Assembly (NCBI GenBank): GCA_020912385.1
Contig: CP087210.1
Location: 558,001-622,000, forward strand
Origin: Neofusicoccum parvum
Taxonomy: Eukaryota; Ascomycota; Dothideomycetes; Botryosphaeriales; Botryosphaeriaceae
Direction: 5' to 3'
Length of the DNA: 64,000 nt
How positions within the stretch are numbered: position 1 is the first letter of the stretch; each line of letters starts with the position of its first letter. Position numbers and translations under genes: made by a program. Below the pieces are notes generated by a model. It was not told the DNA's origin. It was given only the letters and a program-made list of their open reading frames with translations, and made no database searches. Shown here piece after piece: positions 49,044 through 60,584 of this stretch.

Positions 49044-49961
49044 GGTGGGCGAGTTGGATGGATGAGCGAGGAGTGAGACAGAGGGTAAGAAATACGTCAG
49101 AAATGCAACCACACGCACTGAGTCGATTGGAGTTGTGACTAGTGACCCGTGATGCAAGCAAGTGCATCTTTATATCTGCTCCCCACGCTTGCTGTGGGCT
49201 GAGTCAAAATGACGTGCGGGGCACACTTGGCACCTGACTTTCGACCTCGAAATCTGGTCTTCCGTTGTGCAAATGGAACAAGAGAGCGCATGCCAACCCA
49301 GGACACGAGGTGCGGCTGCTTGCATGGAGGTACTAGGCAGTTGGGAGTTGTACCACATTCGGTTAGTCGTAGGCTAAAATAAGTCGAGCGGATGCTTGCT
49401 ACAACACGGACGCTGAACACGCAAAGCGTTCAGCGTGATTGCTTTATTAATCAAGGTGGAATATGCGAGAAAGCTGACCTAGATGCAAATCGAATACCAT
49501 CGCCTGCGGTGATTGGTTATTAGTATCGCGCCGTGCTTGTTGGTCCGATTCTTTGACGCTGCTGTTGTAGGGAAAGGTGTGGAGTGTGTAGCCTCCGTTT
49601 GAATAATCTTAGAGATAGTGTCAGCAACTGCCGTCTTGAGAAGAGGCGTTTGCTTTGTCAGATGCGTCTAATTTATCAGGAACTTTTCCATCAGATGAAT
49701 TCTCCAACTCAGGGTGCGGATTTCGGCTCATGACGCTTTCAATGTCCAGGTGCTTTTCGCTCTCGGCCCAAGAACAGCTCTATTATCACACACATTCTTC
49801 TTCCATTTCACACGCCATATCTTCTTCGGCTTTGAACATATTTGGATTGCAGCGAGAATTCAACGTGTCTTAGGAAACGTCTAGCGTCTTGCTTCGGTAT
49901 CTCGCTTTTTCTCGACGAATTCGGAAGAAATAGATTTACAGAGTTTACAGGCCGGTACTTC
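49044..49961. other. Intergenic region, DUF1349 promoter and NUO-30 3' side
   Basis: About 920 bp, A/T-richer than its flanks. Contains the promoter of the leftward DUF1349 gene and the complex I subunit terminator. No gene seen. Confidence 0.55.
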
Positions 49962-50924
49962 TTATTTCTTCTCGCCCTCCTTCGGCGGCTCAGGCTTGGG
50001 CGTGGGGAGCTTGAAGCTCTCAGGCGTCCTGTCCGTACCAGTACCGACTTGCTCCCAAGCGGCGCTACCACCCCTGAAGTTCCTGTAGGCCTGGGTCATC
50101 TCAAGCGGCTCAACAACAATTCTCTTCTTCTCCTCGTCGTAGCGAATCTCCGTGTAGCCCGTCATGGGGAAATCCTTTCTCAATGGGTGTCCATCAAAAC
50201 CGTAATCCGTCATGATTCTCCGCAGATCGGGGTGGCCAACGAAAAAAACACCAAACAGATCGTAGACCTCCCTCTCGTACCAGTTGGCACCATCATACAG
50301 GCTGCAGATGCTAGAAACAGGCGTGGCCTCGTCGGCGTAGGTCTTGACCCTGAGGCGGGAGTTGTGGCGGACGCTGAGCATGTTGTAGACAACCTCAAAG
50401 CGTTGGTCCTTGGTGGGGAAGTCGACGGCCGTGATATCGCTGATCTGAGTGTACTCGGCGGCGGTGTGGTACTTGAGGAAAGTGAAGACGGGAATGACTC
50501 CGGAGGGCGGGATGTAGATGGTCAATTCATCCTTCCAGACGGAGAACCTGCAACCAGTCAACAGCCGGGCCAATTGCCTTCGACATGACGCTTACTGTTG
50601 GATGTATTTTGGCAGACACGACAGCAGGTACTGGCCGTACTTGTGGAGAGCCTCGCCCTTCTCGGCGTACTTGTCGGCCGGGTTGACAACGGGCGCCTTC
50701 AGAGGGCCAGGGTCGGCACGCGCTGCGTACTGGCGCAGAAGTCAGTGTGCGCCTCACTTTGAGGTGGGTGCTGGTCGTACCCGCATGTTCGGGGTGTCGG
50801 CATCGGACGGCTTCGCGCGCACGACAGAGGTGGTGAAGCTGCGGGCGGCGTTGGACCGCACGGAGGAGCCGGCAGAGCGCAGCGCAGCGCCGAGTGCGCG
50901 GCTGCTGGACAGACGGAGGCTCAT
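49962..50924 (-). CDS. NADH:ubiquinone oxidoreductase 30-kDa subunit (NDUFS3), mitochondrial
   Basis: Nuclear-encoded core subunit of the peripheral arm of respiratory complex I, homologous to bacterial NuoC and Neurospora nuo-30.4. Exons 50924-50781, 50729-50596 and 50547-49962 (introns 51 and 48 bp) give 287 residues. The N-terminal 30 residues are a Ser/Arg/Ala-rich mitochondrial presequence ([19 protein letters not shown]). The family core includes [60 protein letters not shown] and the signature [18 protein letters not shown]. The C-terminus carries a lysine-rich fungal extension ([12 protein letters not shown]). It shares a 431-bp divergent promoter with NOT4. Confidence 0.97.
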
Positions 50925-51355
50925 GGTGGACGGTGGGGGAGAGCAGACGGGCCTCGCGACGCTCGGTGGATGCTGCGGACGAGGCCAATGGCGGGAGCTG
51001 GGCCTGGTGATGGTGCTATGCAATCGTCGAGGTCATCGAGAACGCCGGCGATTCGATAGGCCCGGCCGCGGAGGGATTAGCGGGCGCGCACGTGACCCGC
51101 GCCGGAACAGCTTTGCTGCCAGAGCGAGGCCCGGCGATTGTGCCCGGCCGCTTCTACAACCACCTCCTTCCGCCCATCCTCGCCCACGCGTCACGACTTC
51201 TCCTGACTCCCGCTCACGGCCGGCGTTCGTCTGTTTGTTGCCTGTCTTCCTCTGCATTGCTCCGCGAGCGCTTTCCGCCGCCCGTTCTGCGCATCCATCT
51301 CCCTGCATAACACGCTCCGCGAGCGCCACCGCCGCTCTCCATCACCACACACACC
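50925..51355. promoter_or_regulatory. Divergent promoter region between NDUFS3 and NOT4
   Basis: 431 bp between two start codons pointing away from each other. It must contain both promoters and both 5' UTRs. GC-rich near the centre, with a C/T-rich run before the NOT4 ATG. No individual site called. Confidence 0.6.
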
Positions 51356-54300
51356 ATGTCCCGCGCACAGGTAGACCAGTTCATCGACGATGACGAGGAG
51401 GAGCTCTGCCCCCTCTGCGTTGAGGAGTTCGACCTCTCCGACAAGAACTTCAAGCCCTGTCCATGCGGCTACCAGGTATGCCAGACCACGCCGCCACAAC
51501 CGACTTTTGCGCCGCCCTGTACTGACTGGGCCGCAACAGATATGCCAGTTCTGCTACAACAACATCAAGACCACCATGAACGGCCTCTGCCCCGCATGTC
51601 GTCGGCCGTACGACGAGAAGAGCATAGAGTGGAAGGTCATCAGTCCGGAAGAGTAGGTTGCCCGCACCGCCGCCGCTCGAGCCACGCATGCTGATCTCGC
51701 ACAGGATGGCCAACTACAAGGCCGATCTCGCCCAGCAAGCCAAGAAGAAGGCCGCTGCACGCCAGAAGGAAGCCCAGAAGCGTGAGGCCGACTCGTTAAG
51801 CCGTAAACATCTCGCCGGCCTGCGCGTTGTTCAAAAGAACCTCGTCTACGTCACTGGTCTCAATCCTACAACGAGAGAGGACAAGCTACTCGAGACGTTA
51901 CGCGGCGACCAGTACTTCGGACAATATGGCAAGATCATCAAGATTGTTGTGAGCAAGGCCAAGGACACGTCGCATCCACAGCAATCCGTCGGTGTCTACG
52001 TGACTTTCGCCAAGAAGGAGGACGCCGCCACTTGTATCGCTGCTGTGGATGGCTCGGTAAATGGGGATAGGGTCTTGAGGTAGGTCTGGACCGTGAGTGT
52101 CTGATTGCTGTCTCTGACGTGTTGTGTAGGGCCCAGTACGGAACCACCAAGTACTGCTCCGCATACCTCCGCAACGAGCAATGCAACAATCGCAATTGCA
52201 TGTTCCTTCACGAGCCAGGTGAAGAGAGCGATAGCTTCACGCGGCAGGACCTCTCTTCGATGAATGTCATATCCACACAGAATCCCAGTCAAGCCCGCGC
52301 ATCGTCCGCCGTTCACCCTCACCCGCAACCCCCGCCCCAGCATGCACCGCAGTCCGTTGCCGCTGCAAGCCCCATGAAGCGGCAGGAAAGTCACGACGGA
52401 TCCAACGGTTCGCAAGATGGCCCTGGATTGCCTTCACACGCAAGCTGGGCCAACAAGCCCCCGCCAACTGCTCAACCGCGCCGCACCAGTCAGCCAACGA
52501 GCGCTTCGGGAGCCAGCCCGAAGGATACCAATGCAACCCCTGTAGCGCCCGCAAAGCCGGAAGAGACCAAGACCAAGAAGGCTGGTAAGGCGAAGGAAAG
52601 TGTCGCGCCCGCAGAACTGCCGAAAGAAACGGCCGAACAACCTCCCATGGAACCGAAACGCCCCAAGTCTCAACTGGATGAAGTACTGAAAAATCTCTCT
52701 GGCAACGGACTGGCATTCGTATTTTCGGCTACCGCATTGAAGGACGACGAATTGCAGATCATTTCCAGCTTCCCTCCACTTTTCGATATGAATGGTGGTG
52801 AGCGGAGGAAGGTAGTGAAGGAGAAGGAGGCGGAGGAACGGCAGAGGTTAGAAGCGGAGGCGCAGGCGCTCCGGGAAGCTGCTTTGGCACAGCAAGAACA
52901 AGAAGAAGCCACTGGTGGAGGCAGCATGCAGCTCGGCGGTGAACCGGAGGAGCGATCCGAAGCTGGTCACGGACAGCAGCACGCTATCCAGGCACCTGGA
53001 CAACAAGCTCTCGGCGGCTCGAGTCTCGGTCTGGACCAGAACTTCGGTCTTTCGGAACAGATGGCAAATCTGGGTCTCGCCAACCGCGGCCTCACGACGC
53101 AGCAGCAACAGCAACTTCTGCTGCAGCAATTCAAGTCCGCCAACACCCAGGGGGGTGGCAGCAACCTTTTCCAGGGTGCTCAGTCCCAGGTCCAACCCGG
53201 TATGCAGGGCAACGCTGGAGGACATGCCAGGCACACTTCTCGCTTCACCTTTGCCAACGACAACAACAGCGCTTCCACGAATGTCAAGCCTGTTGCCAAC
53301 GCGAAGCTCATGAACCAGCAGTCCTCCATGATGCCTCCCAACAGCCACTTCAGCCAGCTCTCTCAGCACCAGCCCCTCGGCCAACAGTTCTATTCCAGCA
53401 GCGTCCAGGGTCCTCCTCCGGGCCTGAAGACGACTGGCACTCCCCCCATCAGTGGAGGTGGCATGTTCGGCCAAGGTCACGGCTTCGCCACCAGTGGGGT
53501 GGGCTACGGTGCCAACGCCATGGGTAGAAATACCCAGGAGGATGCGATGAGAGAGCTCCTTCGGGGTAGGGGTGGCAACGCTGGCGGCAGCCAGCTGCAC
53601 GATACCGGCAAGCGTGAGTTAATGTTCCCTTCTTTCTTGCACCAGAATCCCACCACGGCTTCTACGCCCAGCCCAGCCCCTGGCCTTCTGAACTTCACTT
53701 ATGGACAGCCTGGCGCATACCAAGAGTCTGGCTCCCAGAAGCAGAAGAAGAAGGGGAAGAAGCACAGACATGCTAACACTTCCTCCTCCGGAGGTGGTGT
53801 AGTTGATGTTGCGGACCCGAGTATTTTGCAGGCTAGGTTGCACCAAGGCGGAGCCATGGTCGGTCAAGGGCTGTACGCTGGCCAGGGTCAAGGTGGGTTC
53901 TCATCCGTGTACAACGGTGGCTTCAGCAGGTGGTAGTTTCCTGGCGTCGTTCCCCTTCATTGTCATTCTACTTTGCCTACTTTTCTTTTTTGCTACGGTG
54001 GCGTTTTTCTGGTGGGCAAGCGATGCATTGGCTCGTACCCGGCCGGCTGGCATTCGGGGTGGCCTCTGGAGTTTTGCGGCGGGATCGGGATCTCATGTCA
54101 AGCTGGCAATGAGCGGTCGGCAGGCTTTTTCTGGTTGGGCTTCTGGCATCCGATTTTCATTCTGCCTCATTGAGCTTACGGGCGATGCGTCGCTACCTTC
54201 TTAGGTCCGACAGCATGTCCTTCTCTTCGTCTTCGTCATGGCCATCCTCTGTACGTAAATTCCCTTCCAGCCACCTCGTAGATGGCGTTTCACTCACAGA

Positions 54301-56993
54301 ATGATCAGACTTCTGATGGCTTTCTTAAATACTGTACCTTGGCTGTGACGAAGACGTCGAGAATATCTTGTCCCATGTGTTATTGTATTTGGTTTTTGAG
54401 CGTCAAGTGTTCGAGCAATCCTTGCCATCGCATCCACTACATTGTCGATTCAATCACAAGCATCTCCCACTACAACGTCAATCATCACATGCTGATTACG
54501 GAAGCAGTAGGCGATCAGGACCCTCTCTCTAGGAGCGTCGACGCTCTCGTCGGCGAGCCTGAGATACAACCAATGCACCCAGCGGATCTTGCATATCTGT
54601 TCGAGCAACCCCGTCGCGCGACGCCGACTGTGCCCCCGGGCCTTTCTGCTCCCGTCAGTAGGGTGGGAACACCAGCCAGTGCACCAATACGTCCACCGCC
54701 GGGTATCCCTACCCCGCATGCAGCGACACCGCACATAATCACGCCGGCGGTCCCTGACCTTCCTCTGCCGACATCTCGCTCGGGTACGCCAGCAAGGAAG
54801 CCTACCAAGGAGTCAGAACGCAGTAAGGCAACCGAAGTCAGCACTGAAGCCTCCAAGACGCCAACCATTACCAAGTCAATCCCAGGTAAAGTGCAGACGA
54901 TGGTTGCGACGCCGACCAAAACCAAAGCGGAACCATCAGCCAAAGTTGAGACCCCGAAGGCTGGGGATAAAGCGAAGGGCAAGGCGAAGGATAGCGGAGC
55001 AGAGGGTGTAGCTGCTTCTGAGGTCAAGCCAAAGGATGAAAGCCCTTTTCACTCGTCACCTGCAAAGGTTGAGAAGACGATGGCCAAGGTTGCTGCTGGG
55101 GAGTTCAAGGCGGGTAGTGTGCCATCTTCACCTCTGAAGATCAGCCAAGCTTCACCAGAAACTAGGCTAGAAGCAAAGTCATCGATGTCTAGCGCAAAGC
55201 GCCAGCACCCTGGGCCGCTTCAAATTCCCAAGAAAGAGTCCATCGGGTCGGATAACCTTATTTCGTCAGCAACCGACGGTGCGGCGAAGAACCCTCGTAC
55301 CATGTCGATAACGGCAACATCCACATCGCGCCCTGGAACTCCCACTGGAGCTACCACTGGCTCACCGTTGAAGCGGTCGGGCCCGCAGATCATGCGCATC
55401 ACCAATACCCCAAAGACCGAGACGCCTCCCGCTCTTAGCGCATCGTCGGGGCCCAGTACCGCCGCCATACCTCCCAGTGTTGCGAGCATCCGCTCAAGGC
55501 AGCCTAGCGTCGCATCCATCAACCAACCCGGCACACCGTTGAGCGAATTTGTTTCTGACAATGCCTCGATGACCTCGGCGTCCATGTCGCGCGCCAACTC
55601 TCCTCCACCAGGCAACCGAGTTGGCTCAGCACCCACACGCACCAAGACGAAGAGTCAGGCGAAGAAGGAGAGACAAGAACGCGCTCGCCAGATGACCGAG
55701 GTTGAGCTGCACCACTCGCGCACTCCGAGCGAGGAGCCAACGCGCGTGGAAGGCATCCAGACGCGCAAGAAGAAGGAGAAGAAGGCAAAGCCGGCCAAGG
55801 CTCCGAAGACCGCAACGTCGACGCCTTCCCAGAGCCGGACGGGCACGCCGGGACCGGCAGAGAAAGCCCCATCGCCAGAGATTGAGCCAGAAGCCCCGGC
55901 CGAGAAGGACACGCCCAGCCCGGTCGCCGACGCCGTCGTCGAAGCCGCTCCACCCGCAGAGGAGCCACCCAAGCCGGCCGTGACGCCGGCGTCCATCATC
56001 GCGAAGCTCCAGGGCGAGGGCGCCATCACGCACGACACGCTCGAGAACATGTTCAAGTCGTTCCCGCAGGGGCCGAACGAGCGGCAGATCACGCTGCAGG
56101 ACGTGGGCAACCGCGACCGGCAGTACACGCTGTCGGACGAGGCGATCCGGGGGGTGCTGGAGCGGGGCGAGGCGCAGCGGCTGGGCGGCGAGGACGGGCG
56201 GCTGTCGTCGCGGGTGCTGGTGACGCCGGCGGGCACGATCCTGCGCGGGCTGTCGCGCGACGAGGAGGACCGGTACCTGGAGCTGGAGGCCGGGCTGGGG
56301 CGCAAGGAGGCGGCGGCGACGGCGTGGCACCCGACGCGCGAGCCCGTCTTCGACCTCGAGCGCATCGTGCGCAACCTCAACGTCCGTGCCGTCGTCGACA
56401 AGAGCAACACGCTGCGCGACTCGCTGGCCGCCCGGCAGCGCAAGGCCGTCCAGCTCGCGGCGGGGCCGGGCCAGCAGGCCAACGCCAACGGCACCGCCGC
56501 CTCGGCCGCGAAGGCGTTCGACGAGGCGGCCAACTACAACGACGAGTTCATCATGCCGGCGTCGCCGACGATCCAGGACAACGTCGTGGTGGCGGTGCCC
56601 TCGGCGGTCGACAACGCGGACCGCGCGGCGTCGACCTCGCCGACGTCGTCGTCGTCGCCGTCGTCATCGTCGTCGTCGTCGTCGGCCGGCAGCGACCACT
56701 CGTCGTCCCTGCTGGATGCGCCGTTCGAGAACCACTACATCCACATCAACGGCATCACGCTGTCCGACGCCGCCGCGCCCGTCCTCGGCATCGACATGGA
56801 CAAGCTCAGCGGCGCCTGGGCCGGCAGCCCCCCGCCGCTGGTCAGGGGGTGCAGGAGGGGGGGCAGCATCCTGTCGCAGCAGGAGCTCGAGATGGAGCTG
56901 AATGCCGAGAAGCAGCGCGCCAATGAGTTCACGAAGAAGCTGAACGCGGCCATCAAGCGGAACAGGAAGGTTGTGGGGGCGGCGGGGCATTAG
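51356..56993 (+). CDS. NOT4: CCR4-NOT complex RING E3 ubiquitin ligase Not4
   Basis: Ubiquitin ligase subunit of CCR4-NOT, acting in mRNA decay, ribosome-stalling quality control and proteasome assembly. Exons 51356-51475, 51540-51652, 51705-52079, 52130-53929 and 54533-56993 give 1622 residues. The C4C4 RING has cysteines at 18, 21, 35, 37, 42, 45, 57 and 60. Then come a helix (YKADLAQQAKKKAAARQKEA), an RRM (about 118-200, NLVYVTGLNP) and a CCCH finger (C212, C221, C226, H230). The rest is Gln/Pro/Ser-rich. The last exon ends with family blocks SVASINQPGTPLSEF, RAKSNS-type linkers, LSRDEEDRYLELE, KAFDEAANYNDEF and a final coiled coil. The 603-bp intron 53930-54532 (GTGGTA donor) is inferred from frame and homology; if unspliced, translation stops at 53936 after 807 residues. 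Confidence 0.88.
56644..56686 (+). repeat. TCG/TCA serine-codon run in NOT4
   Basis: Tandem TCG codons, with interruptions, encode a poly-serine stretch near the NOT4 C-terminus. The repeat is likely length-variable. Confidence 0.8.
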
Positions 56994-57253
56994 TGGGGAG
57001 AGGGTCACCGGTGGTTGGGGGTGGGGATTGATCGAAGCGGTTGGGAGATGGGCTGTACACCATGTAGAATACTTGTAGGATATGTAAGAGAGTTGGCAGG
57101 CTGAGCGTGGGACGCAGGGCTGGATGAAGTCCCCGTGCAGGGAATAGAGGAATTTCACGCAACGTCAAAACCTTCTTTTTTTTTCGTTTCTTTTCTTTTC
57201 ACTCACCGTCTGCCTTCCCTTCCGGCAGTCCCTAACTCTCTGCAACCGCTCAC

Positions 57254-58286
57254 GACGTTCGAGGCAGACAAAGGCCCGGCTCGCCAGCGTCGAGCACAGT
57301 CGGCGACAGGAAAAGGGTTTCTCGGCCGTGCGACGGCTTGCCAGGACCCCCCTCTCCTTACTAACGCTCGATCCAGATTTCCGACGTTCGACCTTGCGGG
57401 CCGGGGCTGCGCTGTTCGCCCACGTTTCTGCGTCCCCCGTCTAGGCCTGTTCAGGCGCGGGTGCGGGGAGCGGATTGTGGCTGAGCAGCCCTATCCTCTC
57501 CACCGCTCGCACCAAACCCCGAACGCCAACCTTCCCCCCGGGTAAGGCGGCATCTCTGGGCTGCAGCAGCTCTAGCGCGATGAGCGATTTTCTCTGGTCC
57601 TCTACTCGTACACCTCGTGCGGTAGGGGGAGCGGGTGATTCGGAATCTTCAGACGTTCGACGTTGGTTGCGCGCGGGCGGTGGTTGTGCGGCTCCCCCCG
57701 GCGTTCCGTCCGGCGGCCGCTTTCGGGGTTGGGGCGGGGCGGGGCCAACCTCGAACGTCGGCGAGGAGGATTGGCGAGATGGCGGTATGGTGACGCGGGG
57801 CTTGGGACCGCGTTGCGGCGAGGCGGGCGCGGGGACGGTGGCGCTGCAGACGTTCGACGGTGGTGCTCGCGCCGCTCGCCGTGTCGGGGGGGGGAAGCCT
57901 GCGGGCTGTCCGGATCCAGAGGCGGCGGACGGCGGGGCGTGGAGGGTCGGTGGGATGGTGTATTCTTGGGCATTCTTATATCCAGCGTGCGGCCGACGTT
58001 CGAGGCTGGAGCGCGCGGCCTGCCTGTTGCGGGAACTCACAGTCGCTAGCAGTGTGGCTGAGCAACTTCGAACGTCGCGAGCGCGCTGGACATAGGAATA
58101 TGCACGTATGGAGTAGTAAGTACGGCTGCTTGCAGTAGGCCACTGCGCTGTCCGGCGTTCGCAGCCGCGTGCTCTCGACCCGTGCCCGGCTGAGGCTGGA
58201 CGCGGGCCGCAGACCGTGTTGGCAGACCGTGTTGGCAGTTGATTCCGACCGGATTCTCGAGTGATTCCAGACTTCCCGACGTTCGA
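57254..58286. repeat. Dispersed array of eight GACGTTCGA motifs
   Basis: Exact copies on the plus strand begin at 57254, 57383, 57652, 57849, 57995 and 58278; inverted copies (TCGAACGTC) begin at 57751 and 58068. Spacings are 129, 269, 99, 98, 146, 73 and 210 bp. Read in motif orientation, the preceding base is C in six and A in two. The fifth base after the motif is G in all eight and the fourth is T in seven. Elsewhere in the 64 kb I found only two more exact copies (15429 and 36437, the second inside a gene). Confidence 0.9.
58210..58235. repeat. 13-bp direct tandem duplication
   Basis: The unit CAGACCGTGTTGG occurs twice in a row, within the motif array region. Confidence 0.85.
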
Positions 58287-58824
58287 AGTTGCCAGTCGCC
58301 GGGCCATGCCGCTTTGGGCCTCTCGCATGCCCTCGCTCTCGCACAACGTGCACCGCACCCTTCCTTGTCTTCGCCAGGCCGCCGAGATCTGGCAGAAGTG
58401 GAGCTGCAGCGATACGCCAATCGCCAGCCTGGCTGCCGAGAGCCCAAGTCCCGCCGCAGATGCAGCGCAGCAGCGCACTGCCACTTCCGGCATGCAGCTC
58501 CCCGGCCAGCATCAGATCGCAACCGCGCTGCAGCAGCGCCGGCAAGCAGGCCTGGCCTGGCGCCATCGCCCCAGCTCTCTGTCGCCCAGCTGCCGACGCC
58601 TTGCCAGCTTGACTTTGCCACATCATTGGTGCTTTACGCCCGCTTTCGTATTCGGGTTGGTCTGGTTGCATGACAGCCCGCACGGGCAGACCGCGTAAGG
58701 TTGACGCCGCCAGCTGCCTGCCTCGGGCTCCGGTTTAAAGTGGAATATCCCGCCCGGAGCCTGTCGTAAACATCTTCTCCCTCGCTCTGCTTCTTTGCGG
58801 CTCCCTGGGAGCTGCTCTCCAAAC

Positions 58825-60377
58825 ATGACCCTCAATCCATACACACCCGGCCCGTACCGCTCGCGGAGGACCCACCGGAAGTCGAGGAGCGGGTGCAGCA
58901 ATTGCAAGCAGCGCAAGATCAAGGTAAGCTTTGTCGTCGCCGTCTTGGCGAGCCCGTCCGGTGGTGATCATTCCTGCTTCCTGGGACACAATTGCCCGAG
59001 TTCGACACAGAGCAGAGCGCCGGCCCCTGACGAGACTCGCAGTGTGACGAAGCGAAGCCGCAGTGCTGGCAGTGCACCAAACACTCCATCCTGTGCAACT
59101 TTGCCGTCAAGCCATCATCCACCCCTTCGAGCTCTGCCTCGCCGCGAGCCATCACTGCGGCAAATTCCGCAACACACTCGCCCGGCACACCTCCCGCAAC
59201 TCCAGCACACTGCTTCAGCCATGACGACGGCGACGAGAACCTGTGGTGGCAGCACTTCTCGGGAAAAACCTACACCCCCGCCAGCAACCCCGACACCGCC
59301 GTGCCGCCGGACCTCGAGCTCAACATCGCGGACCTCGAGCTCCTCCACCACTTCACCGTCACGACCGCGCAGACCCTCAGCATCTCGCCGGAGCTGCAGA
59401 CATGGTGGCGCATCGAGGTGCCGCACCTCGCCTTCTCGCACCCCTTCGTCATGCGCGCCCTCCTCGCCCTGTCAGGCATCCACCTCGCCCACACCCTCCT
59501 CCACCCAGGCCCCAACCACGCCCCCGCCGACGACGCCGCCACCGCGCTCGCCCACCACCACACCCTCCGCGCCCTGACGCAGCACCGCCTCGCCCTCCGC
59601 ACCGCCACCTCGCTCCTCCCGTCCGTCACGGCCGCCTCCTGCGCCCCGCTGTACGTCTTCGCCGTCCTGACCCTCATCATCTCGCTGGCCGCCGCGCCCG
59701 ACCCTGTCGCCGGCGCGGCAGATCTGCTGGTCGTCGAGGACGGCCTCCCCGCCGGCTGGCTGCGCCTCAGCCGCGGCGTGCGCGGCATCACCGACGGCGG
59801 CCGCGCCTGGCTCCTGGCGAACGGCTTGACGGCTGCCGTCTACACGCGCCTGCAGCCCGCGGCGCGGTTGCAGGAGCTGGCGGAGCGGAGGGCGGCGGCG
59901 GAGCGGGACGGCGGCGTGGAGGTGGTGGCTGCGGCGTCGGCGATGGGGGCGGCGGTGGCGGAGTTGGTGGCCGTTAGGGCGTGGTTGAGAGATGGGAGGG
60001 GCGCGGACGGCGTGGGGGAGGTGTGTTTGGTGGCGGTGGAGGAGCTGATGTCGATTTTTGAGGCGTGGGAGATGTATGGCGAGGATGTGTTGACGATGCG
60101 CGCGGTGTTTGGGTGGGCGATCAGCGTGGATGAGGGGTTTTTGGTGGCGCTGGGGAGGAGGGAGGCGAGGGCGTTGGTGGTGTTTGCATTTTATGGCGTG
60201 CTACTGCATTGGGTGGACGGCCACTGGTGGGTTAATGGCTGGGGGAGGCGGTTGGTGGCAAGAGTGGAGGAGTCGGTGGAGGAGGGCGAGGAGGCGCGGA
60301 GGTGGTTGAGGTGGCCGATGGAGCAGGTTGAATTGGAGAAGAAGGACGTAATGGCGGTTGATTGCGTTGTTATCTGA
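58825..60377 (+). CDS. Zn2Cys6 transcription factor, Upc2-like type
   Basis: Probable nuclear DNA-binding regulator. Exons 58825-58923 and 59043-60377 (119-bp intron) give 477 residues. The zinc cluster at the N-terminus has cysteines 24, 27, 34, 41, 44 and 51 (SGCSNCKQRKIK joined to CDEAKPQCWQC), with a basic lead RSRRTHRKSR; the intron falls exactly between KIK and CDE, a common position for this class. A Ser/Pro/Thr linker follows, then a helical regulatory region beginning DLELLHHFTVTTAQTL and HPFVMRALLALSGIHLAHT, the pattern of sterol-regulator (Upc2-like) C6 proteins. The C-terminal half is Ala/Val/Glu-rich and ends at MAVDCVVI. The start is the first ATG after the promoter. The target genes are unknown; the adjacent membrane protein converges on it tail to tail. 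Confidence 0.87.
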
Positions 60378-60584
60378 TAAGGAGTTATGGTGGGTCGGCA
60401 GTGCTGCGGTTTTGCGTTGGGGACGAAATGAACGATATCAGGGGCTTATTTACCACAATCGGTGTTCTATAGTTTCAACAGAACTAGTCAATTACAAATC
60501 CATTAATATTCCCAACCAAACCTGCCGAAATCTGCAATCCAACATATGCATACAAAACCCCTTAAAGTCGCTCAGGACCGCCCT

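Larger units (their letters stand above)
56994..58824. other. Intergenic region with the GACGTTCGA array
   Basis: 1.83 kb between NOT4 and the Zn2Cys6 gene, very GC-rich. It contains eight copies of a 9-mer (next entry). The longest frame (350 codons, minus strand, 57441-58493) is Ala/Arg/Pro-biased with no domain; motif copies fall in all three phases of it, so it is not a repeated peptide. The right end holds the promoter of the regulator. Confidence 0.6.

Noticed and set aside
57441..58493. 350-codon minus-strand frame after NOT4
   Set aside because: Composition is Ala/Arg/Pro/Ser-rich with no domain, other frames overlap it, and the GACGTTCGA copies fall in different phases of it. Best explained by GC-rich DNA lacking stops.
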